From contig JAYQIF010000001.1 of assembly GCA_038141525.1 (NCBI GenBank), positions 1-64,000 of the forward strand: a stretch of DNA of 64,000 bases, given 5' to 3'. A program made the translations under genes and the position numbers. The first letter of the stretch is position 1. Each line of letters begins with the position of its first letter. This stretch comes from BACL21 sp038141525. Lineage in GTDB: Bacteria > Bacteroidota > Bacteroidia > Flavobacteriales > Flavobacteriaceae. The notes under the pieces are model-generated. The model saw only the letters and a program-made list of their open reading frames with translations. It was not told the DNA's origin and searched no databases. Positions 1-10,084 of the stretch are shown one piece after another.

Positions 1-64
1 CACGTCCTTCTTCGCCTCTGAGAGCCTAGGCATTCCCCATGCGCCCTTAATTTGCTTATTGTAC
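1..64 (-). rRNA. rrl: 23S rRNA, 5' end only (cut by window edge)
   Basis: The reverse complement reads as the conserved start of large-subunit rRNA, including GCCTAGGCTCTCAGAGGCG and GAAGGACGTG. It is the last gene of a 16S-Ile-Ala-23S operon on the minus strand. The rest lies outside the window and the exact 5' end is approximate. Confidence 0.9.
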
Positions 65-222
65 TTTTTGCTCTTTTATGAGTTTACTTATAGCTAAAGA
101 CTTAAAAAGTCTTTAACTGAAAAAATTGCTTTTCTCGTATTTCTTTTCCAATATGTCAATGAACGTTTTACATCTTCTCGCCTCGATTCAGCTAAAAATC
201 TTGACGGATCTACAATGTACTG

Positions 223-296
223 TGGAGAATATCGGAGTCGAACCGATGACCTCCTGCGTGCAAGGCAGGCGCTCTAGCCAGCTGAGCTAATTCCCC
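223..296 (-). tRNA. tRNA-Ala (TGC)
   Basis: On the minus strand GGGGAAT pairs with ATTCTCC as acceptor stem. The anticodon loop carries TGC within CCTTGCACGC, and the T-arm has GGTTCGA. It is the second spacer tRNA between 16S and 23S. CCA is not encoded. Confidence 0.96.
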
Positions 297-408
297 AGTT
301 AGTCCGCTAGGACTCAGTTAACAGTTATCAGTTAAATGATGACCAAAAGCGTCAACTGGAATACCCAACTTCTAAAATTTCCAATTCAATAATCAATGAA
401 CATGATCG

Positions 409-482
409 TAGTCTCAGGCAGACTCGAACTGCCGACCTCTACATTATCAGTGTAGCGCTCTAACCAGCTGAGCTATGAGACT
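409..482 (-). tRNA. tRNA-Ile (GAT)
   Basis: On the minus strand AGTCTCA pairs with TGAGACT as acceptor stem, the anticodon loop is CTGATAA (anticodon GAT), and the T-loop is GTTCGAG. It is the first spacer tRNA of the rRNA operon, just downstream of 16S. Confidence 0.96.
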
Positions 483-526
483 GCATTTTTATGAATGCTC
501 ATAAAATCCGAGCAAACATATTATAA

Positions 527-543
527 TGAGAAAAATTGACAGC
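527..543 (-). other. 3' strand of the pre-16S processing stem
   Basis: TGAGAAAAATTGACAGC on the plus strand, just beyond the 16S 3' end, is complementary to 2235-2254 on the other side of 16S (GCTGTCAATT...TTCTCA). Together they can form the long helix that RNase III normally cuts to release pre-16S. The pairing is visible; the enzyme is inferred. Confidence 0.65.
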
Positions 544-598
544 TCAAACACAAAGAACACCAGATAAACCCTCGAAGTCCATCAAGGCACTTCTCTAG

Positions 599-2117
<1,519 letters not shown>

Positions 2118-2347
2118 GAATCATAAAAAAATTCATGCCAATAAAGATGTTCTTCAAAGGTTATATCTCAGGTGTTTTTGTGTTTGTTTGTTTCATTCAC
2201 TGTTCTGGAAAAAACCAGAACAAATGATGAACGCGCTGTCAATTATTATTCTCAATATATCAATGAACTTTTTCAGTGAGATGTCGCGGATTTGAACCGC
2301 TCTTGTTACCTTTCATCTCTCGTTGTTCGCTTATCTCTTTCGCTAAG
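2118..2347 (-). other. rRNA operon leader with a hairpin
   Basis: Untranslated leader between the nearer rRNA promoter and the 16S 5' end. It contains a perfect 8-bp hairpin (TGTTCTGG at 2201-2208, CCAGAACA at 2215-2222, six-base loop) and the 5' strand of the pre-16S stem at 2235-2254. I see no coding sequence in it. Confidence 0.6.
2235..2254 (-). other. 5' strand of the pre-16S processing stem
   Basis: GCTGTCAATT followed by TTCTCA on plus is complementary to 527-543 across 16S. A helix of about 16 pairs with a small bulge can form, as expected for RNase III maturation of 16S. Confidence 0.65.
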
Positions 2348-2353
2348 CGGGTG

Positions 2354-2383
2354 CAAATATAAAACTTAAAACTTACACCGCAA
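2354..2383 (-). promoter_or_regulatory. rRNA promoter, proximal
   Basis: On the minus strand TTG (2383-2381), a 19-base spacer and TATATTTG (2361-2354) match the Bacteroidota -33/-7 consensus TTG-N19-TAnnTTTG exactly. The expected start is near 2347, about 230 bases before 16S. Confidence 0.8.
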
Positions 2384-2469
2384 CTTAATTTCAAAAAAAA
2401 TTAGAACTTTTTTCTTTGCTTGTAATAAGGCGGCATTAAACACCACTCATTTCCCTTTCAAAGCGGTGG

Positions 2470-2500
2470 CAAAGATAAGTGGAATTTTCACATTCGCAAA
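2470..2500 (-). promoter_or_regulatory. rRNA promoter, distal
   Basis: A second perfect match 116 bases upstream of the first: TTTG (2500-2497), 19-base spacer, TATCTTTG (2477-2470). Tandem promoters are usual for rRNA operons. An AT-rich inverted repeat overlapping and extending just upstream (2498-2516) may act as an UP-like element. Confidence 0.78.
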
Positions 2501-2709
2501 CAAAATTATTTTGTTTTTCAACCGAAAATAGCGGGTATTTTTCCAAGGAGCTCAGGACTATTGACTTAGCAAAAAAAGTAATGAAAAAAATATTATACCT
2601 ATATATATGTATGTTTTTTTGAACCAGCTTGATTAAGGACGTAAAACTAGCGGTTCATACGCTGTTATTGTGGGTTACATTGTCGATTCACAATATGGCT
2701 TTACTACTG

Positions 2710-2740
2710 TTGTAAAACGCTAGAATGAATCTTATCTTTG
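2710..2740 (+). promoter_or_regulatory. promoter of thrS operon
   Basis: TTG at 2710-2712, 20-base spacer, TATCTTTG at 2733-2740. The start would fall near 2746, giving a short leader before the ATG at 2759. It also argues against the earlier in-frame TTG at 2738, which lies inside the -7 box. Confidence 0.8.
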
Positions 2741-2758
2741 CCCGATAAACTCAAGGCA

Positions 2759-4705
2759 ATGATTGCAATCACCCTGCCCGATGGCAGTATTAAAAATTTT
2801 GAATCAGGCACTTCGCCGATGGACGTGGCAAGAAGTATCAGTGAAGGTTTAGCGCGTAACGTTATCTCCGCAACGTTCAACCAAGCCGTTATCGAGAGCA
2901 GTACTCCTTTAAGCGAAGATGGTACGTTAACCCTACACACTTGGCGTGATGATGAAGGTAAAAGAGCATTTTGGCATTCATCCGCACACATTCTTGCCCA
3001 AGCCCTAGAGGCCTTATACCCTGGGGTAAAGTTATGGGTGGGTCCGGCCATTGAACGTGGCTTTTATTACGATGTGGATTTAGGAGAAGAGAGTATTTCG
3101 GAAAAAGACTTCAAGACCATTGAAGACAAGATGCTCGAGATCGCACGGGGCAAACACGATTTTAAAATGCGTTCTGTGTCCAAAGCAGAGGCCCTCTCCT
3201 ATTATGAAGATAAAAACCCATATAAGGTAGATTTAATTTCAAATCTAGACGATGGGACCATTACCTTTTGTGATCACGACAGTTTTACCGATTTGTGCCG
3301 CGGAGGACATATTCCGAATACAGGGATCGTCAAAGCCGTAAAAATATTGAGTGTCGCGGGCGCCTATTATAAAGGTGATGAGAATAATAAGCAATTGACA
3401 CGAGTCTATGGCATTAGCTTTCCCAAACAAAAAGAACTTACCGAATATCTCAACTTACTCGAAGAAGCCAAAAAAAGAGATCACAGAAAATTAGGCAAAG
3501 AACTTGAACTTTTTACGTTTTCTCAAAAGGTAGGGCAAGGACTTCCATTATGGATGCCTAAAGGTGCTGCTCTTCGCGAGCGTCTTGAAAATTTCCTCAA
3601 AACTGCTCAGAAAAAGGCCGGATATGAAATGGTCATTTCACCACATATCGGCAATAAAGAATTGTATGTTACCTCGGGACACTTTGCTAAATATGGTGCC
3701 GACAGTTTTCAATCCATTAAAACACCACATGAAGGAGAAGAATTCATGCTCAAACCCATGAATTGCCCGCACCATTGTGAAATCTACAACAGCAAGCCGT
3801 GGTCCTATAAAGACCTGCCAAAACGTTTTGCTGAATTCGGAACAGTTTATCGTTACGAGCAAAGTGGAGAACTGCACGGACTGACTCGTGTACGAGGATT
3901 TACACAGGACGATGCTCATATTTTTTGCACGCCTGAACAACTGGATCAAGAATTCATGAATGTGATTGATCTAGTCTTGTACGTTTTTGGATCCCTAGGT
4001 TTTGAAAATTTCACAGCACAAGTTTCTATCCGCGATCCAAAAAATCCCGATAAATACATTGGAAATCTCGAGAATTGGGAAAAGGCCGAGGCAGCCATCA
4101 TCAATGCCGCTCAAGCAAAAGGGCTCGACTACATCATCGAAGAAGGCGAGGCGGCTTTTTATGGACCAAAACTCGACTTTATGGTTAAAGACGCCTTGGG
4201 CCGAAGTTGGCAATTAGGAACGATTCAAGTGGACTACAATTTACCCGAGCGATTCGAACTCTCCTACAAAGGAAGTGACAACGAACACCATCGCCCGGTA
4301 ATGATTCATCGCGCTCCTTTTGGCAGCATGGAGCGTTTTATTGCGATCCTTCTGGAGCACACTGGAGGTAATTTCCCGTTGTGGTTGATGCCAGAACAAG
4401 TCAGCATTTTAAGTCTGAGTGAGAAATACGAAAAATACGCCCAAAAAGTTTTAACTTTGCTCGAAAATCACGACATTCGCGCCCTTGTAGACAATCGCAA
4501 CGAGACAATTGGTAAGAAAATCCGAGAGTCCGAAATGAACAAGATACCGTTCATGTTGATTGTCGGAGAACAAGAAGAATTGCAAAATTCGGTGTCTGTG
4601 AGACAGCATGGTGGAGGAGATCTCGGTGGAATGAGTGTCACCGATTTTGTTGAAAAAATCAACGATGCAATTCGTGAAGAAGTAAAAGAATTTAAAGAAG
4701 TATAA
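2759..4705 (+). CDS. thrS: threonine--tRNA ligase
   Basis: Class II aminoacyl-tRNA synthetase charging tRNA-Thr in the cytoplasm; 648 residues, the normal length. Domains in order: TGS domain (1-60), editing domain with HSSAH near residue 77 and the CRGGH motif near 180, catalytic core with MNCPHHCEIY and GLTRVRGFTQDDAHIFC, a late HRAPFGSMERF segment, and an anticodon-binding C-terminus. I chose ATG 2759 because family members begin with MI-ITLPDGS and a promoter box covers the upstream TTG. It heads thrS-infC-rpmI-rplT, with infC starting 16 bases after the stop. Confidence 0.98.
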   Translation: MIAITLPDGSIKNFESGTSPMDVARSISEGLARNVISATFNQAVIESSTPLSEDGTLTLHTWRDDEGKRAFWHSSAHILAQALEALYPGVKLWVGPAIERGFYYDVDLGEESISEKDFKTIEDKMLEIARGKHDFKMRSVSKAEALSYYEDKNPYKVDLISNLDDGTITFCDHDSFTDLCRGGHIPNTGIVKAVKILSVAGAYYKGDENNKQLTRVYGISFPKQKELTEYLNLLEEAKKRDHRKLGKELELFTFSQKVGQGLPLWMPKGAALRERLENFLKTAQKKAGYEMVISPHIGNKELYVTSGHFAKYGADSFQSIKTPHEGEEFMLKPMNCPHHCEIYNSKPWSYKDLPKRFAEFGTVYRYEQSGELHGLTRVRGFTQDDAHIFCTPEQLDQEFMNVIDLVLYVFGSLGFENFTAQVSIRDPKNPDKYIGNLENWEKAEAAIINAAQAKGLDYIIEEGEAAFYGPKLDFMVKDALGRSWQLGTIQVDYNLPERFELSYKGSDNEHHRPVMIHRAPFGSMERFIAILLEHTGGNFPLWLMPEQVSILSLSEKYEKYAQKVLTLLENHDIRALVDNRNETIGKKIRESEMNKIPFMLIVGEQEELQNSVSVRQHGGGDLGGMSVTDFVEKINDAIREEVKEFKEV

Positions 4706-4721
4706 TTAAAATTTTAGAGCC

Positions 4722-5279
4722 ATAGCAATACGTCGTAAAAGAAGTAGAGGACCTGCCCGAATCATTAAGGAAGACCAACACCGTATAAACGGTAAAATTC
4801 GTGCTCAAGAAGTACGCTTGGTCGGAGATAATGTGGAGGTGGACATTTACCCACTCAAACAAGCCTTAAGCATTGCCGAGGACCTCGGTTTAGATCTTGT
4901 GGAAATCTCACCAAATGCAGCCCCTCCGGTGTGTAAGGTGATGGACTACAAAAAGTTTGTTTACGAACAAAAGAAGCGCGAAAAGGCCATGAAAGCCAAA
5001 GCGAGTAAAGTGGTCATCAAGGAAATTCGATTCGGACCCAACACCGACGATCACGACTATGCGTTCAAAAAGAAGCACGGAGAAAAGTTTTTAAAAGAAG
5101 GGGCGAAGCTCAAAGCATACGTCTTCTTCAAAGGACGATCAATCATATACAAGGACCAAGGAGAAATCTTATTGCTGAGATTGGCTCAGGAACTTGAGGA
5201 GTTTGGCAAAGTAGAACAAATGCCCAAACTAGAAGGTAAGCGTATGACCATGTTCATTGCGCCCAAAAAAAGTAAATAA
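4722..5279 (+). CDS. infC: translation initiation factor IF-3, likely ATA start
   Basis: IF3 binds the 30S subunit and checks start-codon pairing. The frame opens after a TAA at 4707-4709 and reads N-F-R-A-(ATA)-A-I-R-R-K-R before the conserved HRINGKIR and VRLVG segments. Both domains are present (N domain with DLVEISPNAAPPVCK, C domain with KEIRFGP and GKRMTMFIAPKK); 185 residues. No ATG, GTG or TTG precedes the conserved N-terminus: the first usual start, TTG 4818, would delete 32 conserved residues. Family members usually begin with MAIRR, so ATA 4722 fits as start. Unusual starts in infC underlie IF3 autoregulation in Escherichia coli (AUU); the same is inferred here. Confidence 0.9.
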   Translation: MAIRRKRSRGPARIIKEDQHRINGKIRAQEVRLVGDNVEVDIYPLKQALSIAEDLGLDLVEISPNAAPPVCKVMDYKKFVYEQKKREKAMKAKASKVVIKEIRFGPNTDDHDYAFKKKHGEKFLKEGAKLKAYVFFKGRSIIYKDQGEILLLRLAQELEEFGKVEQMPKLEGKRMTMFIAPKKSK

Positions 5280-5310
5280 TAAAGCGAAATAGTTATAAAT
5301 CTAGGAAACC

Positions 5311-5508
5311 ATGCCTAAACAAAAGACAAAATCCAGTGCCAAAAAGCGTTTTAAGCTAACGGGCACGGGTAAAATTAAGAGAAAGCATGCGTTTAAGAGT
5401 CACATCTTAACAAAGAAGTCTAAAAAACGTAAGCTAGCCCTCACGCACGACACCTTAGTGGACAAAAGCGATGAGAGCAACATCAAGCAAATGCTTCGCA
5501 TGAAGTAA
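5311..5508 (+). CDS. rpmI: 50S ribosomal protein L35
   Basis: 65 residues, very basic, starting MPKQKTKSSAKKRFKLTG and containing the conserved KRKHAFKSHILTKKS stretch. It sits between infC and rplT, as in most bacteria, 31 bases after infC. The complete short protein and the gene order leave little doubt. Confidence 0.97.
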   Translation: MPKQKTKSSAKKRFKLTGTGKIKRKHAFKSHILTKKSKKRKLALTHDTLVDKSDESNIKQMLRMK

Positions 5509-5598
5509 GCTTAAGATCGGTTAAAACAAATGATAACCCTGGAGTCAGGCCTTAAAAGAGTTTAATGATAAACCGCCTGCTACAAAAAATTTAAAATT

Positions 5599-5943
5599 AT
5601 GCCAAGATCAGTAAATTCAGTCGCCAAGAGAGCACGGCGCAAAAAAGTGCTCAAACAAGCCAAAGGATACTTTGGTCGTCGTAAAAACGTATGGACGGTA
5701 GCAAAAAATGCTGTAGAAAAAGCAATGCAATATGCCTACAGAGACCGTCGTGCCAAAAAACGCACTTTTCGTGCACTGTGGATTACAAGAATTAATGCCG
5801 GTGCCCGTCAACACGGAATGTCTTACTCACAATTTATGGGGAAACTCAAAGCTAACAACATCGATTTAAATCGTAAAGTTTTGGCTGATCTCGCCATGAA
5901 CCATCCTGAGGCATTCACCGCAATAGTCGACAAAGTAAAGTAA
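5599..5943 (+). CDS. rplT: 50S ribosomal protein L20
   Basis: 114 residues with the long basic N-terminal helix (MPRSVNSVAKRARRKKVLK, GYFGRRKN) and the conserved globular end (LWITRINAGAR, YSQFMGKLK). It follows rpmI after 90 bases; that spacer may hold the L20 autoregulatory site known in other phyla, but I see no clear structure. It ends the operon ahead of a strong terminator. Confidence 0.97.
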   Translation: MPRSVNSVAKRARRKKVLKQAKGYFGRRKNVWTVAKNAVEKAMQYAYRDRRAKKRTFRALWITRINAGARQHGMSYSQFMGKLKANNIDLNRKVLADLAMNHPEAFTAIVDKVK

Positions 5944-5977
5944 GCCCACGGGCACAAACCAACATATTTCGCTGACA

Positions 5978-6007
5978 AAAAACGCCTCCTTACGGAGGCG
6001 TTTTTTT
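5978..6007. terminator. bidirectional intrinsic terminator
   Basis: ACGCCTCC (5982-5989), loop TTAC, GGAGGCGT (5994-6001), preceded by A-run and followed by T-run. It ends the thrS-rplT operon on plus and, read in reverse, the minus-strand gene ending at 6006. Confidence 0.9.
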
Positions 6008-7265
6008 ATGTCTTTTGTTTTTTCTTCTTGGCCGCGGGAAATAAAATATTGTTCAAAATAAGACGATACCCCGGTGAATTAGGGTGTAACGCAAGTTCCG
6101 TTTTCGGATCCCCTACCCTATGCTGATAATCCTCAGGATCATGACCCGCATAAAACGTAAAAAAGCCCTTGCCGCGTATGCCGTGAATATAGCGGGCTTC
6201 CCCATTGATTTCATTACGACCCATGACAAGAACATTTGGTTTTACCGCCGTCGGCTCAAATGCTGTTGTTTGTCCCATAAAGCCCTTGACTAGTGCCGTA
6301 TGATTTTGTACTAACATGCACGGAATTGGATCCCACTTTGCACTGAAGTCCATCAGGGTAAAGTAGTCCTTTTCTCGATCTATCTGACGTTTAGCGGTCA
6401 TATCGATACTCGAGAATTCATAAACCATGGGGTCTTTTTCCAAAATAAAATCAGTAAAAGCGAAACTCTGATTGAAATCCAATTGGGCCTGATAATTCGG
6501 GGTGCTTGGATCTGAATCAAACATAGATTCGCAAATGTCAGTATTTTGGGCGGCCAGTGCGATGTCGAAACTATCCGTTGCGCTACACATGGCAAACATG
6601 AATCCACCGCCAATTACATAATCTCTTATTTTGAGAGCAACATCTCTTTTGGACTCAGAAACCTTAGTATATCCCAAAGATGACGCGAGAACCTCAGCCT
6701 GTTTTTTTTGCTCTAAATACCAGGGCGCCATTCTATAGGCTCTGTAGAATTTACCGTATTGCCCTGTAAAATCCTCATGATGTAAATGCAACCAATCATA
6801 CAGCAGTAATTCATCGCTCAAAACCTCCTTATCATAAATTGTCGTAAAAGGAATTTCTGCATAGGTCAGCACCATAGTGACGGCATCATCCCAAGGTTGC
6901 ATGCCCTCTGGGGCATAAACAGCAACTTTGGGTGCTTTTTCTAATTGGACAGCCTCCATATTTTGAGATGGACTAGCGATATAGGTCAATATTTGGGCAG
7001 CCTCTTGATCCGAGATAACTTCAAAATCTACACCGCGTATCCGGCACTCACGGCGCACTTTGTCGTCATCTGGCATCAAAAATGAGCCGCCCCGATAATT
7101 TAAAAGCCATTGAACTTTTGTGTTCTGAGACAAAACCCAATAGGTAATGCCATAAGCCTTGAGGTGTTGCGATTGATTTTCTGGCCCCATAGGCAGTAGA
7201 ATGTACCCTGCATGCATTTGCGTACAAAGCCCCAGCAACAAGACAAATATTCCTCGTAAAAACAT
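6006..7265 (-). CDS. conserved secreted protein usually named 'asparagine synthetase B' (function unproven)
   Basis: 419 residues with an N-terminal hydrophobic signal segment (MFLRGIFVLLLGLCTQMHA), so probably exported. Close relatives across Flavobacteriia share YGITYWVLS, KVQWLLNYRGGSF, MCSATDSFDIALA and the C-terminal basic tail, and are often labelled asparagine synthetase B. I see neither an N-terminal catalytic Cys of a class II glutamine amidotransferase nor the SGGxDS ATP-pyrophosphatase loop of true AsnB. The name is therefore probably an annotation carry-over. It lies 80 bases downstream of dnaB on the same strand and ends in the shared terminator. Confidence 0.85.
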   Translation of the reverse strand: MFLRGIFVLLLGLCTQMHAGYILLPMGPENQSQHLKAYGITYWVLSQNTKVQWLLNYRGGSFLMPDDDKVRRECRIRGVDFEVISDQEAAQILTYIASPSQNMEAVQLEKAPKVAVYAPEGMQPWDDAVTMVLTYAEIPFTTIYDKEVLSDELLLYDWLHLHHEDFTGQYGKFYRAYRMAPWYLEQKKQAEVLASSLGYTKVSESKRDVALKIRDYVIGGGFMFAMCSATDSFDIALAAQNTDICESMFDSDPSTPNYQAQLDFNQSFAFTDFILEKDPMVYEFSSIDMTAKRQIDREKDYFTLMDFSAKWDPIPCMLVQNHTALVKGFMGQTTAFEPTAVKPNVLVMGRNEINGEARYIHGIRGKGFFTFYAGHDPEDYQHRVGDPKTELALHPNSPGYRLILNNILFPAAKKKKQKT

Positions 7266-7345
7266 AGTGCTGAAGATACAAATTTCAAGATGAGATCATA
7301 ATCAAGACCTCCCAAATTATATCATACCTGATTTAGATCTAATGA

Positions 7346-8896
7346 TTAAAACGGTATGTCGTCGTTCGGGCCATCTGGCCCTTCATTGAGCGAACTACCA
7401 AATGCTTCATCGGTGGAGGGGTAATGCGTGGGCTTATAAGTATCGTCGTTTGCCGCATCATTCATACGAGAATGAATCTCTGTGGGATAGTCAAACATTT
7501 CCAAATTTTCAAAACGACCGAGGTGTCCTACGAACTTAAGACGAATTTCATCGAGACCACCATTTCTGTGTTTGGCGACAATAAATTCGGCCTGACCTTC
7601 GGTTGGCGAACGCTCCTCATCATCCCACTCATCAATTTTGTAGTATTCTGGGCGGTAAATAAAAGAAACGATATCGGCATCCTGCTCAATGGCTCCGGAT
7701 TCACGCAAATCACTCAAAATAGGCCGTTTGCTTCCGCCACGGGTCTCTACGGCTCTTGAAAGCTGTGACAAGGCAATTACCGGTACGTTCAATTCTTTGG
7801 CAAGGGCCTTGAGGTTTCTGGAAATCGTAGAAATTTCTTGCTCACGGTTCCCTCCTTTTTGAGAGCCACCAGCAGTCATGAGCTGCAAGTAGTCCACCAT
7901 GATCAGTTTGATGTCATGCTGCGAGGCCAAGCGACGGGCCTTGGCCCGCAAATCAAAAATCGATAGGGCCGGAGTATCATCGATGTAAAGCGGGGCCTTT
8001 TCGAGGCTCTTAACTTTTACATTGAGTTGTTCCCACTCATGTTTTTCGAGCTTTCCCGTACGCAATTTTTCTGAGGATAGTCCAGTTTCAGAAGAAATCA
8101 AACGAGTAATGAGCTGTACAGAACTCATCTCCAAAGAAAAGAAAGCTACAGGAATTTCGTATTCTACTGCGATATTTCGCGCCATAGAGAGGGTCAATGC
8201 TGTTTTACCCATACCAGGTCGGGCGGCAATGATAATGAGATCACTGGGTTGCCACCCCGAGGTTAACTTATCGACGCGACTGAATCCTGAGGGAATACCG
8301 GAGAGTCCCTCACGATTGGCAATTTCTTCGATACGCTTTTTGGCCTGAATCACAAGATTTTGAGCAGTCTCAGAACTGCGTTTTAAATTGCCCTGAGTAA
8401 CTTCGTATAACTTTGATTCTGCATTATCCAAAAGATCAAATACATCTGTCCCTTCATCATAAGCGTCCTCTATAATCTCACTAGAAATCTTAATCAGACT
8501 CCTTTGAATATAATTTTGCAGAATAATGCGCGCGTGAAACTCAATGTGTGCTGAAGACGACACTATTTGAGTCAATTGAATCAAATAGAACTCACCCCCA
8601 GCCCGCTCTAAAGTTTTTGACTTTTTGAGTTCGGAAGAAACGGTTAATAAGTCCACTGGTTGGCTGGATTGAAACAAATTCACGATGGACTCAAAAATGA
8701 GTTGATGCGCTTCTTTGTAAAACACATCTGGATTCAGAATGTCAATGACCTCGTCGACGCCCTTTTTGTCGACCATCATTGCCCCCAACACAACCTCTTC
8801 TAAATCAACTGCTTGTGGTGGTATTTTACCTTTTTCTAAAGCAATGACTTGTCCTACTCGTGCGGGTATTGATGATGATTTGGTCAGTGGTTTCAT
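7346..8896 (-). CDS. dnaB: replicative DNA helicase
   Basis: Hexameric 5'-3' helicase at the replication fork. 516 residues: N-terminal primase-interacting domain (about 30-130, with PPQAVDLEEVVLGAMM), linker, and RecA-like motor with Walker A ARPGMGKTAL near residue 235, Walker B LIMVDYLQLM and the DLRESGAIEQDAD arginine-finger region. No intein is present. It has its own upstream gap of 170 bases and is followed by the asparagine-synthetase-like gene. Confidence 0.97.
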   Translation of the reverse strand: MKPLTKSSSIPARVGQVIALEKGKIPPQAVDLEEVVLGAMMVDKKGVDEVIDILNPDVFYKEAHQLIFESIVNLFQSSQPVDLLTVSSELKKSKTLERAGGEFYLIQLTQIVSSSAHIEFHARIILQNYIQRSLIKISSEIIEDAYDEGTDVFDLLDNAESKLYEVTQGNLKRSSETAQNLVIQAKKRIEEIANREGLSGIPSGFSRVDKLTSGWQPSDLIIIAARPGMGKTALTLSMARNIAVEYEIPVAFFSLEMSSVQLITRLISSETGLSSEKLRTGKLEKHEWEQLNVKVKSLEKAPLYIDDTPALSIFDLRAKARRLASQHDIKLIMVDYLQLMTAGGSQKGGNREQEISTISRNLKALAKELNVPVIALSQLSRAVETRGGSKRPILSDLRESGAIEQDADIVSFIYRPEYYKIDEWDDEERSPTEGQAEFIVAKHRNGGLDEIRLKFVGHLGRFENLEMFDYPTEIHSRMNDAANDDTYKPTHYPSTDEAFGSSLNEGPDGPNDDIPF

Positions 8897-9066
8897 ATAA
8901 AGCGAAAATAGTCATTTACCGCGTGTCGCTGCTCAGTGAGCGCAGTGAGTATATTCACGGGTCATTAACACATAGGGTGTTAACAAGTCAAAAAAAATGT
9001 TAATAACCCAAAAAAATGGGTTGCCTTAATCGGGGTGATTTACACAAGGCCTTGTGGTCGTTAGTT
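8897..9066. other. intergenic gap with a perfect 14-bp palindrome
   Basis: Gap between accA and dnaB. It holds the palindrome CACAAGGCCTTGTG at 9043-9056, a small hairpin AACCCA/TGGGTT (9005-9022), and a second imperfect repeat around GGGTGTTAACA. On the minus strand these follow the accA stop, so they may end accA transcription or serve dnaB control. No gene is visible. Confidence 0.4.
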
Positions 9067-10020
9067 TTAGCTCTCGAACTCACCCATGGCGGCATATTTG
9101 TCCATACGCTCCTTTACCAAATCTTTTGGGGATAAGTTCTTAAGTACTTGGTAATGTTTTAAAATGGTGGCAGCGACAGTCTTGAATGTTTCATCACGTT
9201 CTGAATGAGCTCCACCAAGTGGTTCTTTAACAATTTCGTCAATAAGTGAGAGCTTTTTCATATCGGTGGCCGTGAGTTTTAGCGCCTCTGCCGCCTGTTC
9301 TTTATATTCCCAACTGCGCCATAAAATAGAAGAACAGCTCTCCGGTGAGATCACAGAATACCATGTATTTTCTAGCATCAGTACGCGATCACCTACACCA
9401 ATGCCGAGAGCCCCTCCACTGGCACCCTCTCCGATGATCACAACGATTATCGGCACTTTGAGTCGTGTCATTTCTAGGATATTTCGAGCGATGGCTTCTC
9501 CTTGTCCACGCTCTTCGGCTTCAAGACCCGGATAGGCCCCGGGAGTGTCAATAAATGCAATGACAGGCAGTTCAAACTTTTCGGCCGATTTCATAAGGCG
9601 TAACGCCTTGCGATACCCCTCGGGATTGGCCATACCAAAATTTCTGTATTGACGCGTCTTGGTGTTGAACCCTTTTTGTTGACCAATAATCATAAAACTC
9701 TGATCTCCAATTTTACCTAAGCCACCTATCATGGCCTTATCGTCTTTAAAACCGCGATCTCCGTTCAACTCTAAAAAGCTATCACCACAAATTGCCTGGA
9801 TGTAATCCATGGTGTAGGGACGATCTGGATGACGAGACAATTGTACACGTTGCCAGGGAGTGAGATTTTTGTAGATTTCCTTTTTTGTCGCCAATAATTT
9901 CTTTTCGATTTGTTTGCAAGTGTTGCTCACATCCACATCACTATCGGTACCGATTTGACAGGCTTTATTGTATTGTTCCTGCAATTCTTTGATGGGTAAT
10001 TCGAAATCAAGATACTCCAT
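9067..10020 (-). CDS. accA: acetyl-CoA carboxylase carboxyltransferase subunit alpha
   Basis: Transfers the carboxyl group from biotin to acetyl-CoA, the first step of fatty acid synthesis, in a complex with AccD (not in this window). 317 residues, normal length. Visible marks: the coiled N-terminus (LPIKELQEQYNKA), HPDRPYTMDYI, GDRGFKDDKAMIGGLG, the oxyanion-hole stretch IGEGASGGALGIGVGD and the final SPESCSSILWRS. A -7-like box TATATTTG lies at 10060-10053 but without a clear -33 element. Confidence 0.97.
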   Translation of the reverse strand: MEYLDFELPIKELQEQYNKACQIGTDSDVDVSNTCKQIEKKLLATKKEIYKNLTPWQRVQLSRHPDRPYTMDYIQAICGDSFLELNGDRGFKDDKAMIGGLGKIGDQSFMIIGQQKGFNTKTRQYRNFGMANPEGYRKALRLMKSAEKFELPVIAFIDTPGAYPGLEAEERGQGEAIARNILEMTRLKVPIIVVIIGEGASGGALGIGVGDRVLMLENTWYSVISPESCSSILWRSWEYKEQAAEALKLTATDMKKLSLIDEIVKEPLGGAHSERDETFKTVAATILKHYQVLKNLSPKDLVKERMDKYAAMGEFES

Positions 10021-10084
10021 AACGCTCCTTGTAATTGATCAAAAAATAAAAACAAATATAGGGATTAGAATGAAGCTGTTTTAG

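Noticed and set aside
2498..2516. Inverted repeat AAACAAAAT-T-ATTTTGTTT, similar in sequence to the carotenoid palindrome arms
   Set aside because: It overlaps the -33 box of an rRNA promoter, is pure A/T apart from one base per arm, and lacks the nested structure; chance or UP-like sequence is likelier than a regulator site.
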